Positions 21,833-33,588 of a DNA stretch of 64,000 nucleotides are shown piece after piece. The notes below the pieces were generated by a model. The model searched no databases, was not told where the DNA came from, and worked only from the letters and a program-made list of their open reading frames with translations. Source of the DNA: Ipomoea triloba (Eukaryota; Streptophyta; Magnoliopsida; Solanales; Convolvulaceae); assembly GCF_003576645.1 (NCBI RefSeq), contig NC_044930.1, positions 14,926,076 to 14,990,075 on the forward strand, in the 5' to 3' direction. How positions within the stretch are numbered: the first letter of the stretch is position 1; every line of letters begins with the position of its first letter. A program made the position numbers and the translations under genes.

Positions 21833-22484
21833 ATTGAAATAGCATCAAATATATGCAAATTCCTAGCAAAATACTCCTCACCTCACTTCAATATCGTTTA
21901 GTCAAAAATAATGCACCATAGCAAACACCCCAATTACATGCATATAGCTAGAGGTATTTGGTAAATATTTGTTTTGCTAAATTTTAGTAAATATGATCCA
22001 GTCAGACAATTAAGACGAGTATTAGATAAACAACTGTTTGACTTAGCATATTATTATGGATGTCAATAAACTAAAAATACAAAAACTTTTTGGAAAATAC
22101 TTGTATTCTGTAATATTTTAAGATACAATTGGATCATTTCAAATCTTCACGCCTGTAATCACTTTTTTATAAGTCTTTAATCTCCCTTTACAAGCAACAA
22201 GGATACCCGATTAAGACCTATGAGATACAAGGACATATACAGAAATCTCGAGTTTCTCTACAAAGAATTTCATTGTTAATTTGTGTAATTGAGAACAAGT
22301 GTGTACTGCAGATAACACATGAAAATATGACAGCGGTGAAATAAACTTTTCGTCTCTAAAACCTTTATCATGTAAAACCTTTCATCTCATACCTCTCTCA
22401 GAGTATTTGTCTGACTTTTCTCAGATCTTTGCTCACGGGCAACTCTAAGATTCTATCATTTTTGTGTCCCTCCAAAATGGATGT

Positions 22485-22498
22485 ATGCGCGCGCGCGT

Positions 22499-22570
<72 letters not shown>
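22485..22570. repeat. (CG)(CA)(TA) compound microsatellite
   Basis: GCGCGCGC, then (CA)n, then (TA)n. A matching (CA)(TA) tract lies beyond the assembly gap at 24893. Confidence 0.95.
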
Positions 22571-22573
<3 letters not shown>

Positions 22574-22868
22574 TTCCGTGTGGTTGACATTCTCAGGTGT
22601 GGTTGTGCAGTTGCTTAGGTGCGTGATTTTCCTTCTTAAAGTGTATGGTTTGTATGCTTAAGGTGCGTCAACTTAAAGCTTAAGGTGCATGGTTTTCCTT
22701 CTTAAGGTGCGTGATTTGTATGCTTAAGGTGTGTGAGTTGTTGAAACGTAAGGTGCTTTGGTTTAAAACCTTAGGTGCGTGGTTTGTGTATTTAAAATTC
22801 ATCAGCCTAAATCTTTAGGTGTGCGTGGTTTGTGTTATTAATGTGCTTTGTTTGTGTGCTTAAAGATG

Positions 22869-23980
22869 TGTTAGAGATAGTGGAGTAAATAATGTAGTGG
22901 ATCATTACCTAATATATAATACTCTATATTAGGGTAGTGGATCATTACCTAATATATAATATTAGGGTTGTGGAGTACTAGCATATATTTAGGGCATGAT
23001 TTAGGGAGTCCTGTCTCTCCCTCTCTCCTATATAAATGTGTATCAGTGTATGAAGAATATACACGGAAATATAAGAGTTTAAGCTACCGCTTTGGTAACC
23101 GAATGAGAGTAGGCTTTGTGGTCAACTAGAAAGATGCTGACAACTTCGGTGACAGGAGATATCTGTAGGCAATGGTAGCATTCAAGCTTTTGTTTCAGGG
23201 GGAGTGTTATATCCCAAGCTTGTTTGGTCTACGCGAGTAGCGTCAACTTTGGCGGTGTGTATTAGGCCCGGATACAAGTCACGAGTAACTTTATGTGGTA
23301 TTTGGTAAAGTTTTCTGCCAGTACTCAAGACCATCCGATTGCATCACAGCAGCAAGGTCTTCAACAGTACGTAAATCTAAGGCAAGACAGTTTCAAACGC
23401 TATGGCTCATTCTGAAGAAACAGGGGTGCTGTAGGATGGACAACACTGTTGTCGGGAGGGGTGCGGACCTGGCATAAGCCCATGGCATTATAGAATGCTG
23501 ACGAATGAAGAAGAATTGTTCGGGATGAACCAGGTAAGCCCGTGGCATTATAGAATGCTGACGGATGAAGAAGAATGGTTCGGAATGAACTAGTTTTTGT
23601 GCCAGAATGAACAAGCTAAGTGGTTTGAGACTTGGGTATTGGTCTCAAAGGTTATGACTCTAGATGTAATGTCCTATGGCTCATGTGAGATATTTGTTAC
23701 AAGGTGCAACATGATTGATATCTAAGCTCCAGCTTGAGGGTGAGTGTTAGAGATAGTGGAGTAAATTAGGTAGTGGATCATTACCTAATATATAATACTC
23801 TGTATTAGGGTAGTGGATCATTACCTAATATATAATATTAGGGTTGTGGAGTACTAGCATATATTTAGGGCATGATTTAGGGAGTCTTGTTTCTCCCTCT
23901 CTCCTATATAAATGTGTATCAGTGTATATGAAGAATATATATATAGAAATATAAGAGTCTCTCCCTTTTAGTTCTTAACA
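22869..23980 (+). mobile_element. Small non-coding LTR element (TRIM-like)
   Basis: Direct repeats at 22869-23078 and 23745-23980 begin TGTTAGAGATAGTGGAG and match almost throughout; the second ends TTCTTAACA. Flanks are AGATG (22864-22868) and AGGTG (23981-23985), a one-mismatch 5-bp target duplication. AGCTTGAGGGTGAG (23731-23744) is a good PPT just before the second LTR, and TTTGGTAACCGA (23091) may be a decayed tRNA-Met PBS. The internal 0.67 kb has no gag or pol. The first LTR differs in its last 20 bases. Confidence 0.75.
23473..23593. repeat. 60-bp tandem duplication, two copies
   Basis: TAAGCCCATGGCATTATAGA and the following 40 bases are repeated head-to-tail with about seven differences inside the small LTR element. 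Confidence 0.85.
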
Positions 23981-24069
23981 AGGTGCGTGATTTGTGTACT
24001 TAAGATGCGTCATTTTAATGTTTAAGGTGCATAAACCGTACAATCACACGGGAACCCTCCTTGCACCTG

Positions 24070-24217
<148 letters not shown>

Positions 24218-24892
24218 NNNNNNNNNNNNNNNNNNNNNNNNNNNNNNNNNNNNNNNNNNNNNNNNNNNNNNNNNNNNNNNNNNNNNNNNNNNNNNNNNNN
24301 NNNNNNNNNNNNNNNNNNNNNNNNNNNNNNNNNNNNNNNNNNNNNNNNNNNNNNNNNNNNNNNNNNNNNNNNNNNNNNNNNNNNNNNNNNNNNNNNNNNN
24401 NNNNNNNNNNNNNNNNNNNNNNNNNNNNNNNNNNNNNNNNNNNNNNNNNNNNNNNNNNNNNNNNNNNNNNNNNNNNNNNNNNNNNNNNNNNNNNNNNNNN
24501 NNNNNNNNNNNNNNNNNNNNNNNNNNNNNNNNNNNNNNNNNNNNNNNNNNNNNNNNNNNNNNNNNNNNNNNNNNNNNNNNNNNNNNNNNNNNNNNNNNNN
24601 NNNNNNNNNNNNNNNNNNNNNNNNNNNNNNNNNNNNNNNNNNNNNNNNNNNNNNNNNNNNNNNNNNNNNNNNNNNNNNNNNNNNNNNNNNNNNNNNNNNN
24701 NNNNNNNNNNNNNNNNNNNNNNNNNNNNNNNNNNNNNNNNNNNNNNNNNNNNNNNNNNNNNNNNNNNNNNNNNNNNNNNNNNNNNNNNNNNNNNNNNNNN
24801 NNNNNNNNNNNNNNNNNNNNNNNNNNNNNNNNNNNNNNNNNNNNNNNNNNNNNNNNNNNNNNNNNNNNNNNNNNNNNNNNNNNNNNNNNNNN
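24218..24892. other. Assembly gap (675 N)
   Basis: Unknown bases. Proline- and glycine-rich frames spanning it are not real. Confidence 1.
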
Positions 24893-24970
<78 letters not shown>

Positions 24971-24980
24971 CACACACACG
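24893..24980. repeat. (CA)(TA)(CA) microsatellite
   Basis: (CA)n then a long (TA)n then CACATACACACACAC, directly after the gap. Confidence 0.95.
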
Positions 24981-26100
24981 TAAATGAAGCCTTGAATACA
25001 AAATAATATGTAATTATATTTGTATATACGGACTTATAACCTTGTGCATTTTTACCCATGAAATTTAGATATGTATATCTAATTTCCATGCATGCAGCAG
25101 CACAAATATTGCTTCTTCCGAACGGTTAATTTTGCTCCTTCCGAAAGTTTTATGCCCACAACACATCAACACGTCACCCAGAAGTTACTTCGTAAACCAT
25201 ATAAAAAGGTTTAATTTCTCGGTTCCGGAATTGATCGAGTACTTCTCGATTTCCACTTTACGTATTAATTTTTCGTAGATTAACTTTTCGTTTCCTACTA
25301 CTATTCAGATCTTACTTTAGGAAAATGACTTTTTGCTTTTTACTCCTTGTAAATCTTCAGAAGAGTTAAGCCAGGAGATTCTTCGCTCTTCTCAAGATTT
25401 TATCCAAAGTCAATTTTAGGAGATTTTTTCTCTGTCCTCATTTCTCAAATATTAAATAACATTTAATAAAATTTCTCCAAACTTGAAATGTTTATCTTTA
25501 CAACACGTCAAATATTATTTATGTTTAGCAACATATTTGAAATTGTCAAACATTATATACTTTTACTATATAAATATCCAAGAAAAGTTATTTGAAGAAT
25601 TTTTTATATCAATTGATTGCATTTATTTTTAAAAGTCTATTTTAACCTTAAAAGTGGTTGATTTTTTACTGCTTATATTTATTATGTTTTTATTCAAATT
25701 TACAATATTATTATAATTAAAAATAAGCTTATTTTAAAATTTATATCTAAAACTAAAATTAATTTTAAGATAATTCAAAATATAAAAAAATATATATTCA
25801 CATTCTTATTATAAGTCATTTGCATGTAATTCATTAATAGTAAATAACTAATTTCACAAATGTTTTTCTACAAATTGCTAATACTAGTTACTACCAATTG
25901 GATGATCAAAACAACTAATAAAATCAAATATTACTAACATAATTGCCTATCAACTATTCACCAATTGCCAAATATTCCTATTGGTCTATATATGCTAACA
26001 CATTCAATTACTTTAGCTAAATAAATCACTAAATTAAGCTAGTTAACTTTAAAAAGATTAATTTAATAAATCCAAACAGTATAATCGACCCAACTATTTA
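24981..26100. other. AT-rich DNA without recognisable feature
   Basis: Both strands are full of stops. No inverted-repeat ends or domains were recognised. Confidence 0.5.
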
Positions 26101-26502
26101 GGCAGAAGGCTCAAATAGGCCTATATATGTACTATAACTGATTGTTCATCCAGCACCATGAACTACAATATGGTCCATCTAGACCCTCAAACTTATTATT
26201 TTGGAACAAGCAAACCCTCTAACCAATTTGTGACCTGTAATTGCAGGTATTACAGATCATCTATAGTTCCGACCAACTCTGGCAAACCTTCGGTGAACAT
26301 CTGACCAAATTTCGACAACTAAGTCAAAATATCAACGACCGGCAACCGTTGACTGTCATTGTCACCGGTCACGCTCTGCCGAAGAAAGCTGGTCGCCATC
26401 TCCGGCGATTGGAGGTGACCAGTCGGTCACCTTGGCTTTCTCCACTGCCGGACTTGGTCGCCTTTTGCACGGCCAGAGAAGGCAACTAGCCATCTTTGGT
26501 AG
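26101..26502. mobile_element. Truncated long-inverted-repeat foldback element
   Basis: It starts GGCAGAAGGCTCAAATAGGC and continues with the same sequence as the element at 29876-30540 (for example ATTGTTCATCCAGCACCATG). It covers one arm and part of the GC-rich centre, ending near CATCTTTGGTAG. The second arm is missing. Possibly a MULE-related MITE. Confidence 0.7.
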
Positions 26503-26570
26503 AAATCGATGAATTAATGATTAGAGCATTTAGATTTTCAATTAAATTGATTAAGCAAAAGGTCAGTTAA

Positions 26571-26883
26571 GAGTGTGTTTGGAAAGCAGGAAAATGACTT
26601 TTGAAAAATGTTTTCTGAAAAATGAGTCATTTTCCGGAAAATGGTTTCATTTTCAGTGTTTGGTTGCATTCTGAAAATCTGTCTTTGTTTGGTTCATTTT
26701 CGAGAAAATGAGTAGAGATGTATAATTATATATTTTTATTATTTTATTTAAAATATAAAAATATATAAACTAATAATATTTATTATAAATAAAAAACCAA
26801 TTTTCTGTGGTCAACCGTTTACCACATTTTTCAGAAGTTGCCAAACACCTGAAAATCATTTTTCGGGTTACTAAACACACCCT
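26571..26883. mobile_element. MITE with GTGTGTTTGG termini
   Basis: The left end GAGTGTGTTTGGAAAG and the right end TTACTAAACACACCC form imperfect inverted repeats that extend inward as GAAAATGA / TCATTTTC-rich arms. Such ends are common in small plant elements. No target duplication is clear. Confidence 0.65.
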
Positions 26884-27230
26884 ATGATGAAGGTGTGCAC
26901 AAGTTTGGTCTCTCATGAGCAATTTCATCATTAGTCCCTCACTAGCTTGCATATTATTATTAATTCTATTAGAGATCTATTAGACATGGATTAATGGAGT
27001 TGGTCTATATTTCACGAAATATATATATAACTTTTGTCTAGATTGGATGACAACAAATTTTGAAAATTTGCAACTTAAATTTTATGGTGAGGTTTCTGTG
27101 AGATGGGTCGGATCAAGATGCAAATATACATAATACTTATATTGGAAAATTTAATACTAATCATGAATAAATTATTTGTTATTTATAAGAAAAAGTGTAA
27201 TACTTTTGAGAAAAAATGTAATACTTTTAA
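26884..27230. other. AT-rich spacer
   Basis: It includes a repeated phrase GTAATACTTTTGAG (27198 onward), which recurs in variant form near 28150-28200. No coding frame. Confidence 0.4.
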
Positions 27231-27525
27231 GGTGTGTTTGGAAACATAAATTATTTTCCGAGTTTTTAATGTTTGGTAAATGGTAAAAAATGTAAGTCAA
27301 AGGAAAATAACTTTATTTTCTTGGAAAATTATTTCCCATCTTTTTCGGGGAAGTCATTTTCCAATGTTCACACCACCACCAATACCACCACCAACACCAT
27401 CACCACCATACCACCACCACCACCACCCAGTTCATGAGCTGACCACACTACCACCGCCACCACCACCACCACCACCATTGCAGTCACCGCCATCACACCA
27501 CCACCACCACCGCGATACCACCAAA

Positions 27526-27579
<54 letters not shown>

Positions 27580-27657
27580 ACAAATAACACCACCACTACC
27601 ACTACACCACCACCACCATCACCGCCACCATACCACCACTACTATATCACTTATTAC

Positions 27658-27698
<41 letters not shown>

Positions 27699-28115
27699 GT
27701 ATTATATAGTAAATAATACCACCACTATTACCACCACCACTATCATTACCACCACCAACACCAACACTTTGATTAGTAATCTTCATTCGTAATTATGGAT
27801 TGTAAAACTTTGATTATTTTGGTTTATTATTTTGACTTACAAGACTTTGGTTAATTATTTTGATATCTTATTAGTTTTTTTTTATATTTAAAATTGTTAT
27901 TATATTATTATTATGCATGTTGTTATATTCTAAATAAAACAATTAAAATGTTTAATTATACAATTCTACTCATTTTTTGAAAAATGAACCAAACATACCA
28001 ATACATATTTCTGGAATGCAACCAAACACTGAAAATGAAAATGTTTTTTTGAAAAATAACTCATTTTCCTGAAAACAATTTGCAGAAGTCATTTTCCTGG
28101 TTTTGAAACATACCC
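27231..28115. mobile_element. MITE containing trinucleotide microsatellites
   Basis: The left end GGTGTGTTTGGAAAC and the right end TTTTGAAACATACCC are inverted, with TTAA on both sides. The GGAAAATGACTT-type arms resemble those of the neighbouring MITE at 26571. Large (CAC)n and (TTA)n arrays occupy the centre. Confidence 0.65.
27369..27770. repeat. (CAC)n and (ATT)n microsatellites
   Basis: Alternating CACCAC-rich and (ATT)n runs. They create long repetitive frames (poly-Tyr, poly-Asn) that are not genes. Confidence 0.95.
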
Positions 28116-28539
28116 TTAAATAAAAATTTAATATTTAGCGAATAAGAGTGTAATAATTATGAGAAAAATGTGATACATTTGACCAAAAAAATGTAATACT
28201 TTGAAATCAACCCTAGCCAAAGTTTACAAGTTTATTTGATAATCACAAGTTTACTTGTAATACTGTTGAATTGATAATAACCATAAGTTTATAAGTTCGA
28301 CTCTCAATGGGATGACATATTGGCCTTCTTATTTGGAGTCAGTCAGTAATGAACAATCTAGACTGGTTTGCCTCCTTGTGATCATTTGCCTGCTAGAGCC
28401 ACAAGACGAGGTTTACCCAATGCACACTCTGGGTAGTGATAGTGGGTTGCCCTTGTAACTCAAAATTTGAAAAATGTAATATTTGGGGCTGAAGAAAAAC
28501 TGATAATAAATATTGTAATAAGTATGAGAGAATGTATAT
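28116..28539. other. Spacer with repeated AATACTTT phrases
   Basis: Phrases around GTAATACTTTGA match 27190-27230. GTTCGACTCTC (about 28293) resembles a pol III B-box, but no A-box or tRNA-like fold was found. Confidence 0.35.
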
Positions 28540-28891
28540 AAGGTCATCCATAACCAATGGTTTTTTATGAAGTTATTGTCGGATGGAAGCCTACATGGCA
28601 TGGGATTTGAGAGGAGAAAGAATGGGTGGAGAGCAACTGCAGATAAGGGGAGATTGGCACAGTAAAGTCTGACATTGCATTTTATAATTCCTTGCTGCTG
28701 TGTGCTGAGCTGTGCGCGTTTAGCGCACAACAACGCCCACCGGGCGCGTGCACTGCATACGCGCCTGACAGGAGCTTATTTTTTTTAAAAATATCATATT
28801 TGTCTTTTTTTTTTTCCTTCCCTCCCATTTTCTCTTTCCTAATCACATTTACAAAAACTGCTTAAAAACTGCGGAAATATAAGGATGCTCT
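28540..28891. mobile_element. Possible MITE with GGTCATCCATAA ends
   Basis: AAGGTCATCCATAACC on the left and ATATAAGGATGCTCTA on the right are approximately inverted, with a GC-rich GCGCGTTTAGCGC segment inside. Weak evidence; target duplication not seen. Confidence 0.35.
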
Positions 28892-29875
28892 AATACTTAT
28901 GAAAAATAAAACCTATCTCATAAAAGATTTTGCAAGTTTATATTTTTGTATTTCCCATCAAATGACAAGACCTTTAGTTGCTACTTGTGTGGACTTGACA
29001 TATCCACGATTTATATTTAAAAAATCCGTTAAATATGCTGTATTTATTTTAAAAATATTATTTTCATCATCCAATTTATTCAATTTTTTTCCACAGGTTA
29101 CGAATAAGTCACATTCAAAACGTCACAAAATGACACCGTCACCATAAATTTGTGTCACTTTAGTTTCGCTCCACCACTTATTTTCAGATAGTCTGCAATT
29201 GTTCGGGCAGTGCTAAAGTTAACTATTTTGTTCTTTCTACATTATTTTTTATTAAAGATCTTCAGTATTACAAGGCCAAAATCAACGGTCACATGCATAT
29301 CGTACTAAATAGATGATAGGAATATATATCATTGTAAATGTCTGTCTTACCAGTAATTATATTATGTATAAGTTACCCTAATATCGTTCAAGTTCTACAA
29401 TACATTAATACTTGATAATGGTAATGTGATTTGGTGAAAGTATTTTGCATATTTGATAGAATGGTGGAATTAAAATGATTGTCAATATTGATGTTTGGTT
29501 GTGTATGACTCTATAATGGAAATAAAGGTTTTAAAAATACAAAAAACAAAAAATTAAGGCAATTGATCATAATATAATGACATCCAAAGCATCAATATGA
29601 ACAAAAAAATCAAAACAAAAAATCTACAAGTACCAATCCAAACTTAAAAATTAGATTACCAATAAGATAGAATGATACCCCTTAATTAGGGAATAAAATT
29701 TGTAATTGTAGGGGTAATCAAATCACATAATTATATTTTAAAAAGTTATCTACTATAAACACTAACTATGGTTTTGATTCTTATTTCTAATATGTAAATC
29801 CATGAACCAAACACTCCCTAAATATCATCACATTAATTGGGACGCATATTCAATTGAGTTGCATATTAAATAGTT
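28892..29875. other. AT-rich DNA without recognisable feature
   Basis: No coding frame with domain similarity and no obvious element ends. Confidence 0.5.
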
Positions 29876-30540
29876 GACAGAAGGGTCAAATAGGCCTATG
29901 TACTACAACTGATTGTTCATCCAGCACCATGAACTACAATATGGTCCATCTAGACCCTCAAACTTATTATTTTAGAGCAAGCAAACCCTCTAACCAATTT
30001 GTGACCTGCAGTTATATTACAGGTCATCTAGAGTTCCGGCGAACCTCGGCGAACATCGGACCAAATTCCGGCAACTATAATCACAATATCAACGACCAGC
30101 GATTGTTGACTATCGCTGTCGCCGGTCGCGTTCTACCAAAGATGGCTAGTTGCCTTCTCTGGCCGTGCAAAAGGCGACCAACTTGGTCGCCATCTCCGGC
30201 AGTGGAGAAAGCCAAGGTGACCGACTGGTCGTCATCTCAAATCGCCGGATATGGCGACCAGCCTTCTTCGACAGAACGCGACCGGAATTTGGTCAACGGT
30301 TGCCGGTCGTTGATATTATGACTTTAGTTGTTGGAATTTGGTCAGATGTTCACCGGAGGTTTGTCGGAGTTGGTCGGAACTATAGATGATCTGTAATACC
30401 TACAATTACAGGTCACAAATTGATTAGAGGGTTTGCTTGCTTCAAAATAATAAGTTTGAGGGTGTAGATGGACCATATTGTAGTTCATGGTGCTGAATGA
30501 ACAATCAGTCGTAATACATAGGCCTATTTGACCTTCTGCC
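29876..30540. mobile_element. Foldback element with about 300-bp inverted arms
   Basis: The left arm (CAAATAGGCCTATG, ATTGTTCATCCAGCACCATG, GTCCATCTAGACCCTCAAAC) is repeated inverted at the right end (ending CAATCAGTC...CATAGGCCTATTTG). Nearly the whole 665 bp can fold on itself, with a GC-rich centre of GGCGACC repeats. No transposase. Long TIRs fit a MULE-type MITE. Frames inside are by-products of the palindrome. Confidence 0.8.
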
Positions 30541-31110
30541 AATTGAAAATCTAAATACTCTAATCGTTAATTCATCGATTTAATTAAAATTCTAAATGCT
30601 CTAATCGGTTAATTGAATTAATGTTTATAATTTTAACCGAATAGAATTAATTTCGGTTAATAATTTAGTTGGTTAACCAATTAATCAAAATATTAGTACT
30701 TAAAAAATAAGTATAAATAATTGTCCATATATAAATCCATAATAAAAATCTTCAAGTTCTAACATCTATATAATATATATATGTGTGTGTGTGTGTAGAA
30801 ATTGAATCACCGTACCTATGAATTCATAATAAAAGTCTTTAAATATGAATATGTGTATATATTCTTAGATTATGTACATGAAATTATAAAGGATGCCTAA
30901 ATTTTGATAGTTTTTTCGAATAAAATTAAGCATTAACTAAACTTATTAAATATGTTAAACTGTTAATTGAAAAAAATTTGATCTTTGACTATTTTTTTAA
31001 GCTACTATTGACTTTGTTAAAATGTAGAATATGTCTATACAAATTTTTTTTAGCCGGATTCAAACCTATGACTTTCCATTTGGGAAAGTCACAGTTTCTG
31101 GATTAAAAAA
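30541..31110. other. AT-rich DNA with a repeated TAAATGCTCTAATCG phrase
   Basis: AATTGAAAATCTAAATACTC is the inverse of sequence at 26505-26545, flanking the other foldback copy. A (TG)n tract lies at 30780-30797. No genes. Confidence 0.45.
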
Positions 31111-31510
31111 GAGTTAATTCCATTTTTGGTTATAGATTTATAGGTGGCATTCCACTTTTAGTCATCTTTTATCAAAACATCCACATTTGGTCCTAGTATT
31201 ATTGTGACATAACCATTTTTGGTCCCCGTCAACAAAATTGTTGAAATGTCGTTAAATACAATGGTTTTTCAATCATTTTTATACAAAGTAAGTTGACCCC
31301 GCTATATTTTTATGTTTATTTTTTTTGAAAAAATCTGTAATTGAAGACCGAAATGCCTTTGTATTTAACGACATTTCAACAATTTTGTTGACGAAGGACC
31401 AAAAATGGTCATGCCACAATAATACTAGGATTAAATGTGGATGTTTTGATAAAAGAGGACTAAAAATGGAATGTCACCTATAAATCTAGGACGAAAAATG
31501 GAATTAACTC
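31111..31510. mobile_element. 400-bp palindromic MITE
   Basis: The ends GAGTTAATTCCATTTTTGGT and AAAAATGGAATTAACTC are inverted, and the two arms match inward for about 170 bp (ACCATTTTTGGTCC, GTCGTTAAATAC). The centre is T-rich. No coding capacity. A hairpin-forming, MULE-like MITE is likely. Confidence 0.85.
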
Positions 31511-33588
31511 AAATAAAAAATTCTTAGCAAAGTAAAATGCTTTTCATACCCTAACAAACCAGTTAATCGTGTATAAAATGATTGAAATCAAAATGCAAAT
31601 ATAAAAAAATCTCCTTAATTAAATTCCAATGTATATTTCAAGTTGTTGAAAATTTTAGCATAAAGTGACATTTTAAGTAGTTATTTTGTGATAAAAATAT
31701 TAATAGAATCTACTCCTGATTTGGATTGAGTCAAAGTGAATTCGGGTTCTCCTAAATGAGATGAAAAAATTGATATATTATAGTTCAAAATGGATAATAA
31801 ATGAATAAGAAATTGATTATGAAAGTAATTGAAAAAAGAAATTTTTTTTTTATTGATAATAGAATGAATATTTTAGGATGATACAAACGTGATGAGCTAA
31901 AATTGTAAAGGTTTAAAGAAGGTGAAATAGAAATACGATGGTTTTGGTATATGAAAAATCAGAAGAATACAAATAGTGTTACTACTATCTGTGTGACCTC
32001 TCAAGTCTCAATCTCTCATTGGCCTTGTAATAACCAAAATTTTAAATTGAATAAAAAGTGATACACATAAAATGGAATACTTAACGTACCATCGTTTTCT
32101 TGAATTTAGACATTTAGTGGCATTAGAAGTATGTTCATAAATTCCATTCACGCCGATTTGATGCCGAACTGACTAAACATTTACGTAGACAAACAGCGGC
32201 ATATGGTCATCACGTGCCCACGCGGTTTCTGTTTTGCTAGAGTGGCAGTTTTTATTTTATTATTATTTTTTTTTTTGCTAGAATGGCAGTTTAATTATTT
32301 TTTGATTTAAACTCATTATTAGATCTTCATAGTTAGATGGAGGATTTTGATTAATTCTCTATTTTTTTAATACAAATTCTCATTTGATCGATGATAGATG
32401 TGTAAGGATGACAAAATTAAGGATACTCCATGCAATAATGCCGCGATCATATAAATGTGTGTGGGATGACAAAATTAAGGATATTTCATGCAATAACACA
32501 AATCGATTAATCAAATAAAATATTTATTTCAGGATGCAAGGCAGTTGCGCTGAAAGTTATTGAAATTAAGTGGTGAAATGGAAATAAAGCCACTGAAATT
32601 TATGGTGACGGCTGCACTTTGATTATGAATCATTGAAGAAGACATTTAATGAAACCAAAATCACAAATTTATCAGCCGTAACATCACATTATATTTATGG
32701 TCCCCATTTCACACCAATCCTATCCGTTTTGGGTATATTATGAGTGATTGCTTTAGTCTCATAGCCAATTACTTTAGGACAAAAATCTTCTTTTATTTAT
32801 TTATATTTTTCTGTAGTGATTGCGCATAAATAGATTTGAGATGAATTTTTGAGTTAGAAAACTGAATGTTTTCTGGAACTCGGGATGAGTTTGGCCGTGA
32901 GTTAATCATGGCAAACTTGACTTATCAAGGACATTACTAGCCTTGTGGCGCTATCCCCGCTTTTTATCGTTCTACAGCCGAACGTGGCAAACTGTTATAC
33001 ATCAAAACCCAAAAATAACCCTTTACCTGGCCAAAATTAAACCTACAAATTGATCACGCCAAGCATAATAAATCATTCTAAAAAAGTCCTTTTTAAATTA
33101 GAGTGTGAAGAGAAAATCAGGCAAACCAGGTTCACATCACTTAAGGCAGTCTAAAATCCTAAAAGTCAAAGTAGGAGAGCTTGAGACTATTAGTTTCTTT
33201 GTCAATCATCAGCTCAGAACTGCTCGCATTGAGTTGGCTATTGTTCTATTGCGCCTAAGTCTTTCAGAGGTTGAGGACCAAGGGTGGAGGATCAACTCAT
33301 GCGGCTTGAAGCTTACTTTGGCTATTACTTTGCAACAAGGGGGGGGGGGGGTGGTACTGGACTCAGGGAGAGCATGCAAGGGAAGGAAGTTGTTGAAGAT
33401 TGTTGTTGTTGTTGTTTTTTTTTTTTTTTTTTTTTGTGTTACATAGTTACTATCTTTACAGACCAAACACTGCTTGTTGTGTGCTTTAGTTTATGGTCTC
33501 TCTGGTCTGTAATGTTTTTGGTACTAAGACAATTATAGTCCTTTGATGTGGACTTTCTTTTCTTTATGTTTTTTTTTGGTAATCAACT
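31511..33588. other. AT-rich DNA, unidentified
   Basis: There is no domain-bearing frame. At 33105-33446 a frame of 113 codons (LRQSKILKVKVGELETIS) reads into G and T homopolymers and is not recognisable; it could be a decayed transposon or retrocopy. The TGATGGACTTTC boundary of the next element follows. Confidence 0.4.

Larger units (their letters stand above)
20764..22489. other. AT-rich intergenic DNA
   Basis: No gag or 5' LTR is recognisable upstream of the second Copia pol. The stretch contains a hAT-like MITE end and a TA microsatellite, and otherwise short A/T runs without coding frames. Confidence 0.5.
22571..24066. repeat. Degenerate minisatellite with inverted ends
   Basis: Irregular units of 20-25 bp with the core CTTAAGGTGCGTG plus TTTGTRTG or TTTTCCTT recur at 22610-22865 and again at 23980-24030. 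The left edge (GAGTTCCGTGTGGTTG, 22571) and the right edge (CAATCACACGGGAACCC, ending about 24057) are imperfect inverted repeats. The arrangement suggests a single repeat element split by the small LTR element at 22869-23980. The class is not certain. Confidence 0.5.

Noticed and set aside
27280..27699. 139-residue His/Tyr/Pro-rich frame
   Set aside because: Entirely generated by (CAC)n and (ATT)n microsatellites within a MITE.
28285..28310. tRNA or SINE-type B-box GTTCGACTCTC
   Set aside because: No A-box at the right distance, no cloverleaf and no poly(A) or target duplication seen.
29929..30389. 130-residue frame in the foldback element
   Set aside because: The same peptide start appears from both arms because the sequence is palindromic; no domain and no conservation in the other copy.
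33105..33538. Overlapping frames of 84-113 residues on + and 85 on minus
   Set aside because: They read through G and T homopolymers, have no recognisable domain and overlap on both strands; kept only as unidentified DNA.
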